The notes: a model not told the origin generated them from the sequence alone. Positions 7,417 to 15,753 are shown, counted from the first letter of the stretch. The stretch is DNA of 19,065 bases from CAYWGR01 sp964458015 (GCA_964458015.1 CAYWGR010000105.1:1-19065); one strand, 5' to 3'. A program made the numbers and translations.

Positions 7417-10400
7417 ATGGACGACTTGGCAGAACGTCTGAAAAGCATGACACCGCTGCAACGAGCGGTGTTTGCCCTGAAAGAAACGCAAGCCCGGCTG
7501 GATGCGATCGAGCAGAAACGCACGGAGCCGATCGCCATAGTGGGCATGGCTTGTCGTTTTCCGGGCCGAGCCGACAGCGCCGCGGCTTTTTGGCGGATGT
7601 TGTGCGACGGCGTGGACGCCATCGGCGAGGTGCCGCCCGATCGTTGGAACGCGGATGCTTTCTACGATCCCGATCCGGCGGCTCCCGGCAAGATGAGTTC
7701 GCGCCTCGGCGGTTTTTTAGAGCAGATCGACGAGTTCGACAATCACTTCTTCAGCATTTCGGATCACGAGGCCCCGCTGATCGACCCGCAACAACGCTTG
7801 TTGCTGGAATTGGCATGGGAAGCGTTGGAAGACGCGGGCCTTCCGCCGCGTTCGATGCGAGGCAGCAAGGTCGGCGTATTCGTCGGCATCTCGATGAGCG
7901 AATACGGCATGATGCTATCGACGGATCTTGCGCAGACCGATGCTTATGCCGCCTCGGGCACATCGTTATGCTTGGCCGCCAATCGGCTTTCGTTCGTTTT
8001 CGGTTGGCATGGACCGAGCTTGGCGCTCGACACCGCTTGTTCGTCGTCGTTGGTGGCCGTTCACTTGGCTTGCCAGCATATTCGCAACGGCGATTGCGAG
8101 GCGGCGTTGGTCGGGGGCACGAACTTGCTGCTCTCGCCCATCGGCACCGTGAATTTGACGAAGGCCGGTTTCTGCGCGACCGACGGCCGCATTCGGGCGT
8201 TCGACGAAACGGCCTCGGGCTACGTCCGTAGCGAAGGCGCGGGCCTGGTCGTGTTGAAACCGCTTTCGGCCGCCTTGAAAAACAATGATACGATCTATGC
8301 ACTGATTCGCGGCAGCGCGATAAATCAAAACGGTTCGAGCAACGGGCTGACCGCTCCCAGCAGAGCCGCTCAAGAGCTTGTGCTGCGAGAAGCCTACGGC
8401 AAGGCACGCGTGGCGCCGAGCGAGGTCCAATATGTGGAAACGCAGGGCACCGGCACGCACTTGGGCGATGCCATTGAAGCCACGGCCTTGGGCAACGTGC
8501 TACGCGAAGGACGCACTGCCGGAAGCCTTTGCAGGATCGGATCGGTAAAAACCAATATCGGCCACATGGAAGCGGCCTCGGGCATGGCCAGTCTGATGAA
8601 GGCCTCGATGGCCCTGAAAAATGAGCAACTGCCGCCGTCGCTGCACTTCCATACGCCGAACAAGGACATTCCGTTCGGCATATTGCCGATCAAGGTGCAA
8701 GACAAACTGGAACCCTGGCCTCGGAACGAACAACCGAGAATTGCCGGCGTGAGCGCCTTCGGTTTTGGCGGCAGCAATTCGCATATTGTTTTGCAGGAGC
8801 CACCGGAACAGGCTGCGGGAGAAGTTGCGAATACGCAAGAGACCGGGCCTCGCTTGCTGCCGATTTCGGCTCGGACCGAAAAAGCACTTGGCGACTTGGT
8901 CGGCCGATTCTCGGAGTATCTTTGCGATGAGCCTCCGGCATGGCATAACGTATGTTACAGCGCCACGATGCGCCGCGAGCATCACGATTGCCGCGTAATC
9001 GTGTTGGCCGATTCGCCACGACAAGCGGCCGAAAGGCTAGCGGATTTTGCGGGCGATAAAACACACCCACACGTTTTTAGCGGTCGAAAACCTTACGGCC
9101 GGGATCTGAAAATTGCGTTTCTTTATGGAAATCAAGCGGAACTTTGGAAACCGTTCGTCGCGCAGCTTGCCGCAACGATTCCCGATTTTGCCGCGGCAGC
9201 GGCCGAAGTCGATGCACTACTGCAAAAGGTTACCGGAAGGCCGCTAAGCTCCGTTTTGAGTTCCAATGCAAGGCTCGATGCCTCGGCACTTGCGGCCTTG
9301 CAACTGGCCGTAACGGCCTGGTGGCGTCGCGCGGGCATTTCACCCGATGTAGTGCTCGGCTGCGGCGTTGGCGAGCTTTCGGCCGCCTGCGCTGCCGGTG
9401 TTCTCACGGCCGAAGAGGTTTTACTCTTGGCCAAGAATGAAGGTCGGGCCGACGTTCAGCCGCGGGCCGCGACACTGCCGTTTCTTTCGGCATTGGATGG
9501 TAAATCTCATCTCGGAACGGATCTGGACGCCGCCCATTGGCGAGCTTGTTTTGGACCGTCTCTGGGAATGGCTGCCGTAATCCGCGTGCTCGATGAACGC
9601 CGCGCCGACGTTTGGCTGGAGATCGGTCCGGAAACGCTTGCCCGTGAAATCGCAAAGCTTCGCACGGAAAATACATCGGCCGGCCAGGTTGCTCCCTCGC
9701 TTGTTGAAGCGGAAAATGGCCAGTGTGATATCCTTTCGACGGTCGCCATGCTGTATGCGGCGGGCGCCGATATCGATTGGCAACCGTTTGTTTCACGCGG
9801 CAGTCGTTGCGTGCCTTTGCCGACGTATCCTTGGCAACGTCAACGGCTATGGACGGTGAAAAGCCCTTGGTTATCGGTCACCGCGAATGATACTGCTCAA
9901 GAGGAGTCAGCCGCTAAGCAATCGTCGGAGGATGAAATTCGCCAGCGGCCCGATTTGACGACGCCTTACGTTGCTCCGCGGAATGAACTGGAGCAGGCTT
10001 TGGCCGAATCGTGGGCCGGCGTGTTTCATCTGGATCGCATCGGCATCCACGATAATTTCTTCGAGTTGGGCGGCCATTCCTTGATGGCGGTCATGGCTAT
10101 TTCGCAAATTGCCGAGCGGTTCCAAGTCGATTTGCCTCTCCGCGAATTATTCGAAACGCCGACCATTGCCACGCTCTCCGAACGCATCACCGCCGCTATG
10201 GCGTCGAACGATGGAAAACGGCAGATGGCGATTGCGCCGATTCCGCGCGACGGTCATTTGCCGCTCTCGTTCAACCAAGAGGCCCTGTGGTTCCTCGATC
10301 GTTTGGAGCCGGATCGACCGACCTACATGCTGCATTTGGCGTTGAACGTTCGCGGACAGATCGATATTCCAGCGCTGGAAAAAACGTTATTGGAAATCGA

Positions 10401-13400
10401 GCGACGTCATGAAGTGCTGCGCACGACGTTTCCCGAAGTGAACGGCAGCCCGGTCCAGGTCATTGCTCCTCCAAGGGAGCGGCCACTGCCGATCGTCGAT
10501 CTCAGCAGCGTGCCGGAATCACAGCGCGAAGCGGAGCTACGGCGGCAAATCGCGGCCGAGATGAACAAGCCGATCGACTTGCAGAATGGGCCTCTGTTCC
10601 GGCTTACGATGTTTCGCCGCGCGGAGAACAACTACGCCGTGGTGGCCAGCACGCATCACATCATCCACGACGGTTGGTCGATGGGCGTGTTGTTGACCGA
10701 ATTAGGAATGCTGTATCCCGCGTTTGCCGCGGGCAAACCGATTCAACTGCCGGAGCTGCCGATCCAGTACGTCGATTTTTCGGCTTGGCAACGTCGCCTT
10801 TTACAGGGCGAAACGCTGGAACGCTTGCGAAATTATTGGAAGAATCAACTGTCGGGCACGCCTGCGTTAGAATTGCCGACCGATATGCCGAGACCGACCA
10901 TCCGAGCCACGCGGGGCTCGTCGCGTCCTTGCCGGTTGTCGAAAGAAACGAGCGACGCGGTTATTGAATTTTGCCACCGCGAGGGCGTCACGCCGTTCAT
11001 GACGCTGCTGACGGCCTTCGAGTCGTTATTGGCTCGCTATAGTCGGCAGGAAGATTTCGCCGTGGGCGCTCCGGTAGCCAATCGCGGCCGACCGGAAACA
11101 ACGGGCCTGATCGGCTATTTCGTCAACGTCGTGGTGTTGCGTGCGAATCTGGCGGGCGATCCCTCGTTCCGCGAGGCTGTCGCCCGCTCGCGCCAAACGT
11201 CGCTCGATGCGTTTGAACGCCAGGAAATGACGTTGGACCAGGTCGTCGATGCCGTGCAACCGCCGCGCGATCTCAGCCGGAACCCGATCTTCCAGGTAAT
11301 GTTCGCCTTGCAGAATCTTTCGTTGCCGAAAGCGCCGGAGACGGGCATCGAAATCACGCCTCTGGACGATAGCCCCGCGCCGCCGTCGGCCAATTTCGAT
11401 TTGACTTTGGAACTATTCGAGCGGGAAGCAGGATTCGAAGGCGGGCTAAGCTTCAGCACGGATTTGTTCTTGCCGACCACGATCGACCGCATGGTCGAAC
11501 AGTTCGAAACGCTCGTGGCGGCCGCGGTTCGACAACCGGAACTAAAAATTTCCGAGTTGCCTTTGCTTGATCCGAGCCGGCGGCAACAAATGCTAGTCGC
11601 GTGGAACGACACCACGCTAGACTACGACCGCACCAAGCTATCGCATCAGTTGTTCGAGGAACAGGCCCGATTGCATCCCGAGGCGGATGCCGTTGTGCTG
11701 GATGACTGCCGCTGGTCCTATGGACAGTTGAACGCCCGGGCCAATCTGTTGGCGCAATCTCTGCAACAACAGGGCGTCGGCCCTGAAACGCGCGTGGGCG
11801 TGTGTTTAGAACGTTCGCCGGAGCTCTTGATGGCCGTCTTGGGCATCATGAAGGCGGGCGGAGCTTATGTGCCGCTTGATCCCGCCTATACGCGCGATGC
11901 CTCGGATCGGATTCAATATATTCTCGACGATGCGAAAGTGTCGCTCATCGTGACCGACGAGAATGCGGGCGCAACGCTTCACTCGGGCGATTTGCCTCGC
12001 GTGATTTTGGAGGGGGCGGAGTTCAGGGTTCAGGGATCAGGAAAAGTGGCCAGTGGCCAGTGGCCGGTGGCTAGTGAAGCAAATCCAAAATCCCAAATCA
12101 CCAAATCCCTAATCCCTAATCCCTCTTCTCTCGCATATATCCTTTACACTTCCGGTTCGACCGGTCGGCCGAAGGGTGTTCAGGTGACGCACGGTAATTT
12201 GCTGAATGCCTACATCGGCTGGAAGCAAGTTTACCGCTTGGATACCGAAATTCGGTCGCATCTGCAAATGGCGAGCTTCGCCTTCGACGTGTTCGGCGGC
12301 GACATGGTCCGGGCGTTGTGCTCCGGTGGAAAGTTGGTGATTTGCCGCAAGGAAATTCTGCTCGACGCTCCGCAACTTTGCGAACTGATTCGCCGGGAAG
12401 CGGTCGAAGCGGCCGAATTCGTACCGATTGTGTTCCGCAATCTCGTGCAGTATCTCGACGAAACCCATCAATCGTTGGATTGCCTGAAGCTGGGCATCAC
12501 CGGCTCGGACGCTTGGCTTGTGGCCGATCATCGGCGGGCGCGCCGCGTATTTGGGCCGCACGTTCGCTTGTTGAATACCTACGGTCTGACGGAGACCACG
12601 ATTGATAGTTCCTATTTCGAGGGCGAAGTAAGTATTTTGACCGAAGGGGCACTGACGCCGATCGGTCGCCCCTTCCCCAATGTGCAACTTTATGTGCTGG
12701 ATCAGCGGATGGAGCCATTGCCCATCGGAGTGCCGGGCGAGCTTTATATCGGCGGCGACGGCGTTTCTCGCGGCTATGTCGATCCGGTTTTAAGTGCTCA
12801 ACGTTTCATCCCCGATCCGTTTTCCACCAAGCCCGATGCGAAGCTTTGCCGAACCGGCGATCGGGCGTTGCGGCGGCCGGACGGCCAGATCGAATTTTTA
12901 GGCCGCGCCGACAATCAGGTAAAAATTCGCGGTTTCCGGGTGGAGCCGGGCGAGGTTGAACAACTGTTGCGCAAACATCCTTCGCTGGCCGAGGCGGCCG
13001 TGGCGGCACGGCAGCGCACGGCAGGCGATTTGCAGCTTGTGGCCTACGTCGTCGGTGCCACCGGCGCAGCGCCCGATATCGCGGAATTGCGACGATCGCT
13101 GGCCCAGCAGTTGCCCGACTACATGGTTCCGACGATGTTTGTCACCCTCACGGCATTGCCCACCACGAATAGCGGCAAGATCGACCGCAAAGCATTGCCG
13201 GATCCGGATTGGAGCCAAACGGTCGCACGAAAAGAATTCATCGAGCCTCGGACGGAAACCGAGCGGCAGTTAGCCGTGATTTGGTCGGAATTGCTGAACA
13301 TCGAGCGTGTCGGCGCCACGGATAATTTTTTTGAATTAGGCGGCAACTCGTTGTTGGCCCTTCGGCTGGTCGCTCGTATCCGCAAGGTGTTTTCCATTGA

Positions 13401-15753
13401 TTTGCCATTGGTCAATCTGTTCCTGTCATCCCAATTAGACAGCTTGGCCGAGCAGATTGTCCAGTTGCAAGCGATGGGAGCCTCAAGCGTTTCGGCGCCG
13501 ATTACACCGCAACCACGCGGCGAACGGCTACCGATTTCTTATCCGCAGGAACGCTATTGGAAAATACAAAACAGATTTCCCGATAGCCCCGTGGTGAATA
13601 TCCATGCGGCATTGTCGGTCAAGGGTGCAATCGATTTCGATGCCCTGCAAAAAACGTTGAACGAAATCCTGCGGCGTCACGAGTCATTGCGCACCAGCTT
13701 TATTCCAGGCGACGAAGGGATTCCCTTGCAAGTAATTGCGCCGGAATTAACATTCGATTTGTCGATCGACGATTTGAGCGATTTGCCGGCAAATCAACAG
13801 ACCGAGCAGATAAACGCCCTTTCGCGCAAGCAAGGATTGCAGAGTTTCGATCTCGGCCATGCGCCGTTGTTCCGCCTCCGCCTGTTGCGTCTAGGTGAGA
13901 ACGAACACGTTATTTTAGCGACCATGCACCACATGATCAGCGATGCGTGGTCGGTGAACGTATTGTTCCAGGAAATTGCACAACTTTACGATGCCTATTG
14001 CTTCGGGCATCCCTCGCCGTTGCGCGAATTGCCCATCCAATATGCCGACTTTGCAATCTGGCAGCGCGGCTATTTGCAAGGCGAAGTTCTAGACTCGCTT
14101 TTAGGTTATTGGCGCAAGAAATTAACCAACCTTACCAAGCCGGCGATTGAATTCGACCGGCCACGCAATCCGGAATCTCGATGTCCGCCGAAAGATGTCG
14201 AATTCCATGTTTCGGGCGAGGTGAAGCGTGGGCTGGTTCGCATTGCCCGTGATGAAAATGCAACACTATTCATGGTGATGATTGCCGCTTACCAGCTTAT
14301 GTTGCGTCATCGCAGCGGGACGGAAGATATCTACACGCAATTCAACGTTGCCAACCGAAATCGGCGGGAAACGCAGGATTTGATCGGCGTGTTCACCAAT
14401 CGGCTCTTCCTGCGCAACGATTATTCAGGCAATCCCACCTTCCGCGAGGCATTGGCTCGCGTGCGTCAAACGACGTTGGAAGCCCAAGCCCACCTGGAGC
14501 TGCCCATCGAATTGACCATGGCGCATCTATTCCCCAACAATGACATAAACGATATCCCCGGCGTTCATGCCTGCTTCGCTTATCACGAAAGAGCAAACGC
14601 CAATTCCTTGCAGCGTCATCGGGGGATGGAGTTCCAATATCTGCCGACGCCCGTGGAATCTACAAGAGCGCATTACGATTTGTGGATGACCATCGTGGAG
14701 CTGGAAAACGGTTTAGCCTGCGAGCTTGAATACGACAGCGATCTCTTTGAAGACGCCACGGCGGAACACATGGTCGAGCAGTACCTGAATCTGCTGGATG
14801 GAATCGTTGCCAATCCCGAGATGCCGCTTTCAGAATTGTCGGCCCTTTGCGATCAGAAACGGCAACCGACATCGGCATTGCCCGAGGTTTTGGCCTCCGC
14901 TTCCGACCAAGTGAAGACGGAAACGATGGAAATTCCCTTGCTCCATGAACTTGCAGCGTCGCTGCTCGAGCCGTCGATGGTGAGCGGACGTTCCTTGGCG
15001 CCGTTGCGCACGGTTGGAACATCCTCGCCGTTGTTCTGCATTCACGGCATGGGCGGCCATATTACCTCGTTCCAACCGTTGGCCGGTAAATTGGTCGATG
15101 GGCACCCGGTCTATGGCTTGCAAGGCTTGGGGCTGGATCCCGGCCAACAGCCGCAAGACTGCATCGAAGACATGGCCGCCCATTATTGGAACGAGATTCG
15201 GATGGTCCAGCCGAAGGGGCCCTATTATTTGGCCGGCTGGTCGATGGGCGGGCTGATCGCGATTGAAATGGCACAGCAAGCCGAGAAGGTCGGCGAAAAG
15301 GTTGCATTGCTGGCCCTGTTGGACACGCACCTTTCGTTGGTGGAGTTCGAAAAACTCAAATTGGACGACGAATCGATCATCCGATGGATTGCTCCGCACC
15401 TGGAAATACCCGTGGAAGAACTGAAAACGCTTTCGCTCGACGAACAATGGGAGCGAATTGCCCAAGAGGCCGATGTGGCGGATGGTTTTGGCGTGGTCGA
15501 AATCCGGCGGCTGGCACAGGTGTGCCGAGCACATTTGGCCGCAATGTCTCGCTATTCCCCCCAACCTTACAACGGCAAAACCATTTTATTTCAGGCCAAA
15601 GCTGGACCCGAGCGGCTTGACCCCCGATGGAAAGTATATTGCCCCCATTTAGCCGTGGAACGAGTGCCTGGCAATCACTATAGCATGTTAAGGCGGCCGG
15701 ATGTTGACGTGTTGGCCGAGCGTATTGGCCGATATATGAAAGAGAACCGATGA
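7417..15753 (+). CDS. Hybrid PKS-NRPS: KS0-AT0-PCP-C-A-PCP-C-TE
   Basis: A 2778-residue megasynthase. An in-frame TGA lies five codons upstream of the ATG at 7417, which fixes the start region; the ribosome site is weak. Domain order by residue: docking helix 1-36; KS 37-463 (C208 and H383 present, Q343 instead of His); a shortened AT 565-812 with G650 in place of the nucleophile; PCP 857-928 (S888); C 948-1387 (H1081); A 1412-1931 (lysine K1921); PCP 1945-2020 (S1978); C about 2036-2475 (H2172); TE about 2537-2778 (S2609, D2636, H2754). The PKS part looks unable to extend a chain. The NRPS part should join an acyl chain to one amino acid, and the TE should release it. An in-frame repeat lies inside the A domain. 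The protein probably receives its chain from the preceding PKS by N-/C-terminal docking and passes product to the exporters encoded downstream. Confidence 0.96.
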   Translation: MDDLAERLKSMTPLQRAVFALKETQARLDAIEQKRTEPIAIVGMACRFPGRADSAAAFWRMLCDGVDAIGEVPPDRWNADAFYDPDPAAPGKMSSRLGGFLEQIDEFDNHFFSISDHEAPLIDPQQRLLLELAWEALEDAGLPPRSMRGSKVGVFVGISMSEYGMMLSTDLAQTDAYAASGTSLCLAANRLSFVFGWHGPSLALDTACSSSLVAVHLACQHIRNGDCEAALVGGTNLLLSPIGTVNLTKAGFCATDGRIRAFDETASGYVRSEGAGLVVLKPLSAALKNNDTIYALIRGSAINQNGSSNGLTAPSRAAQELVLREAYGKARVAPSEVQYVETQGTGTHLGDAIEATALGNVLREGRTAGSLCRIGSVKTNIGHMEAASGMASLMKASMALKNEQLPPSLHFHTPNKDIPFGILPIKVQDKLEPWPRNEQPRIAGVSAFGFGGSNSHIVLQEPPEQAAGEVANTQETGPRLLPISARTEKALGDLVGRFSEYLCDEPPAWHNVCYSATMRREHHDCRVIVLADSPRQAAERLADFAGDKTHPHVFSGRKPYGRDLKIAFLYGNQAELWKPFVAQLAATIPDFAAAAAEVDALLQKVTGRPLSSVLSSNARLDASALAALQLAVTAWWRRAGISPDVVLGCGVGELSAACAAGVLTAEEVLLLAKNEGRADVQPRAATLPFLSALDGKSHLGTDLDAAHWRACFGPSLGMAAVIRVLDERRADVWLEIGPETLAREIAKLRTENTSAGQVAPSLVEAENGQCDILSTVAMLYAAGADIDWQPFVSRGSRCVPLPTYPWQRQRLWTVKSPWLSVTANDTAQEESAAKQSSEDEIRQRPDLTTPYVAPRNELEQALAESWAGVFHLDRIGIHDNFFELGGHSLMAVMAISQIAERFQVDLPLRELFETPTIATLSERITAAMASNDGKRQMAIAPIPRDGHLPLSFNQEALWFLDRLEPDRPTYMLHLALNVRGQIDIPALEKTLLEIERRHEVLRTTFPEVNGSPVQVIAPPRERPLPIVDLSSVPESQREAELRRQIAAEMNKPIDLQNGPLFRLTMFRRAENNYAVVASTHHIIHDGWSMGVLLTELGMLYPAFAAGKPIQLPELPIQYVDFSAWQRRLLQGETLERLRNYWKNQLSGTPALELPTDMPRPTIRATRGSSRPCRLSKETSDAVIEFCHREGVTPFMTLLTAFESLLARYSRQEDFAVGAPVANRGRPETTGLIGYFVNVVVLRANLAGDPSFREAVARSRQTSLDAFERQEMTLDQVVDAVQPPRDLSRNPIFQVMFALQNLSLPKAPETGIEITPLDDSPAPPSANFDLTLELFEREAGFEGGLSFSTDLFLPTTIDRMVEQFETLVAAAVRQPELKISELPLLDPSRRQQMLVAWNDTTLDYDRTKLSHQLFEEQARLHPEADAVVLDDCRWSYGQLNARANLLAQSLQQQGVGPETRVGVCLERSPELLMAVLGIMKAGGAYVPLDPAYTRDASDRIQYILDDAKVSLIVTDENAGATLHSGDLPRVILEGAEFRVQGSGKVASGQWPVASEANPKSQITKSLIPNPSSLAYILYTSGSTGRPKGVQVTHGNLLNAYIGWKQVYRLDTEIRSHLQMASFAFDVFGGDMVRALCSGGKLVICRKEILLDAPQLCELIRREAVEAAEFVPIVFRNLVQYLDETHQSLDCLKLGITGSDAWLVADHRRARRVFGPHVRLLNTYGLTETTIDSSYFEGEVSILTEGALTPIGRPFPNVQLYVLDQRMEPLPIGVPGELYIGGDGVSRGYVDPVLSAQRFIPDPFSTKPDAKLCRTGDRALRRPDGQIEFLGRADNQVKIRGFRVEPGEVEQLLRKHPSLAEAAVAARQRTAGDLQLVAYVVGATGAAPDIAELRRSLAQQLPDYMVPTMFVTLTALPTTNSGKIDRKALPDPDWSQTVARKEFIEPRTETERQLAVIWSELLNIERVGATDNFFELGGNSLLALRLVARIRKVFSIDLPLVNLFLSSQLDSLAEQIVQLQAMGASSVSAPITPQPRGERLPISYPQERYWKIQNRFPDSPVVNIHAALSVKGAIDFDALQKTLNEILRRHESLRTSFIPGDEGIPLQVIAPELTFDLSIDDLSDLPANQQTEQINALSRKQGLQSFDLGHAPLFRLRLLRLGENEHVILATMHHMISDAWSVNVLFQEIAQLYDAYCFGHPSPLRELPIQYADFAIWQRGYLQGEVLDSLLGYWRKKLTNLTKPAIEFDRPRNPESRCPPKDVEFHVSGEVKRGLVRIARDENATLFMVMIAAYQLMLRHRSGTEDIYTQFNVANRNRRETQDLIGVFTNRLFLRNDYSGNPTFREALARVRQTTLEAQAHLELPIELTMAHLFPNNDINDIPGVHACFAYHERANANSLQRHRGMEFQYLPTPVESTRAHYDLWMTIVELENGLACELEYDSDLFEDATAEHMVEQYLNLLDGIVANPEMPLSELSALCDQKRQPTSALPEVLASASDQVKTETMEIPLLHELAASLLEPSMVSGRSLAPLRTVGTSSPLFCIHGMGGHITSFQPLAGKLVDGHPVYGLQGLGLDPGQQPQDCIEDMAAHYWNEIRMVQPKGPYYLAGWSMGGLIAIEMAQQAEKVGEKVALLALLDTHLSLVEFEKLKLDDESIIRWIAPHLEIPVEELKTLSLDEQWERIAQEADVADGFGVVEIRRLAQVCRAHLAAMSRYSPQPYNGKTILFQAKAGPERLDPRWKVYCPHLAVERVPGNHYSMLRRPDVDVLAERIGRYMKENR
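7525..8805 (+). other. KS-like domain with first active His replaced by Gln
   Basis: Residues 37-463. The nucleophile C208 (DTACSSS) and second histidine H383 (NIGHME) are kept. The HGTGT motif reads QGTGT, with Q343 (codon cag at 8443-8445). KS domains lacking this His are known in other assembly lines as non-elongating KS0, which still accept and pass on the acyl chain. Whether that applies here is inference. Confidence 0.88.
9109..9852 (+). other. Degenerate AT domain (no catalytic Ser, small subdomain lost)
   Basis: Residues about 565-812. It is recognisable by KIAFL at the start, GCGVGELSAACAAG where GHSVGE is expected, LEIGP near 734 and the post-AT linker PLPTYPWQRQRLW. The nucleophile position is G650. 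The distance from that position to LEIGP is about 84 residues, against about 176 in the intact AT of the upstream PKS. The HAFHS region and most of the ferredoxin-like subdomain are therefore gone. It cannot be an active acyltransferase and may be kept as KS-AT scaffold. Confidence 0.9.
9985..10200 (+). other. First PCP of the hybrid (NRPS-type carrier)
   Basis: Residues about 857-928 with DNFFELGGHSLMAV; the phosphopantetheine serine is S888. It takes the ACP position of the degenerate PKS module but has an NRPS-type sequence, as expected for a donor to the following C domain. Confidence 0.92.
10258..11577 (+). other. Condensation domain C1
   Basis: Residues about 948-1387. LPLSFNQEALWF is the C1 motif and HHIIHDGWS (H1080-H1081, D1085, G1086) is the intact HHxxxDG active site. 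IGYFVN is the downstream conserved motif. Expected role: forming the amide between the acyl chain on PCP1 and the amino acid on PCP2. Confidence 0.92.
12046..12076. repeat. 7-bp tandem repeat GTGGCCA
   Basis: GTGGCCA, GTGGCCA, GTGGCCG, GTGGCTA, then GTG: four units, two of them with one change each, and a partial fifth. Unit length 7 is not a multiple of 3, so this is not a peptide-level repeat but a DNA-level one that happens to be coding. Confidence 0.85.
12104..12124. repeat. 7-bp tandem repeat AATCCCT (3 copies)
   Basis: Three exact copies. The TAA triplets they create at 12110 and 12117 fall in the two unused frames; a fourth copy would place TAA in the coding frame. Confidence 0.9.
13249..13476 (+). 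other. Second PCP of the hybrid
   Basis: Residues about 1945-2020 with DNFFELGGNSLLAL; the phosphopantetheine serine is S1978. This is the last carrier domain in the protein and should hold the A-domain substrate, then the acylated amino acid. Confidence 0.92.
13522..14840 (+). other. Terminal condensation domain C2 without downstream carrier
   Basis: Residues about 2036-2475. LPISYPQERYW is the C1 motif and HHMISDAWS (H2171-H2172, D2176) is the active site, with A2177 where Gly is usual. No A or PCP follows; the TE comes next. It could condense the PCP2-bound intermediate with a soluble amine or alcohol, act with a carrier encoded elsewhere, or be inactive. Confidence 0.85.
15025..15750 (+). 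other. Type I thioesterase domain
   Basis: Residues about 2537-2778, an alpha/beta-hydrolase with FCIHGMGG at the oxyanion region, nucleophile S2609 in GWSMGG, D2636 in LLDTH and H2754 in GNHYSML. The triad is complete. It would release the product by hydrolysis or cyclisation; which one cannot be read from sequence. Confidence 0.92.

Larger units (their letters stand above)
12019..12127. repeat. In-frame repeat element inside the A domain
   Basis: About 108 bp (36 codons, residues 1535-1570) unlike the surrounding coding sequence. The left end is CAGGGTT-CAGGGAT-CAGG (from 12024), the middle is a 7-bp GTGGCCA array, and the right end is AAATCC-rich and finishes in an AATCCCT array. Left AGGGATCAGG and right CCAAATCCCT are imperfect inverted repeats (8 of 10), so the element can fold on itself. 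It reads through without a stop and encodes a low-complexity linker between motifs A2 and A3, a surface loop in A domains. From memory, similar strings occur in non-coding DNA of planctomycetes. Confidence 0.75.
11650..13209 (+). other. Adenylation domain, possibly for a basic amino acid
   Basis: Residues about 1412-1931. A3 is TSGSTGRPK (1578-1586), A5 is NTYGLTETT, and A10 is NSGKIDRK with K1921. Hand alignment to GrsA gives the ten-residue pocket code D1624, V1625, G1628, E1667, G1693, T1695, T1721, I1729, D1730, K1921 (DVGEGTTIDK). DVGE...IDK recalls ornithine-type codes, and the acidic E1667 and D1730 fit a cationic side chain. Positions 299/301/322 are uncertain, so the substrate call is tentative. 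Codons 1535-1570, between A2 and A3, come from a repeat element. Confidence 0.8.

Noticed and set aside
7371..8231. Alternative + frame starting ahead of the hybrid gene
   Set aside because: It overlaps the docking helix and KS, which are clear in the frame starting at 7417, and its translation is low-complexity Arg-rich sequence.
8443..8445. Q343 as a sequencing error for His
   Set aside because: A single base (cac to cag) would do it, but the AT of the same module is independently inactive by substitution and deletion, so real loss of function is more consistent.
12104..12124. Telomere-like or CRISPR-like repeat
   Set aside because: Only three direct 7-bp units with no spacers, inside a coding frame; it fits better as one end of a short dispersed element.
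13522..14840. C2 as an epimerisation domain
   Set aside because: The active-site context (HHMISDAWSVNVL) and flanking motifs fit a condensation domain, and there is no PCP directly after it to present an epimerised product.
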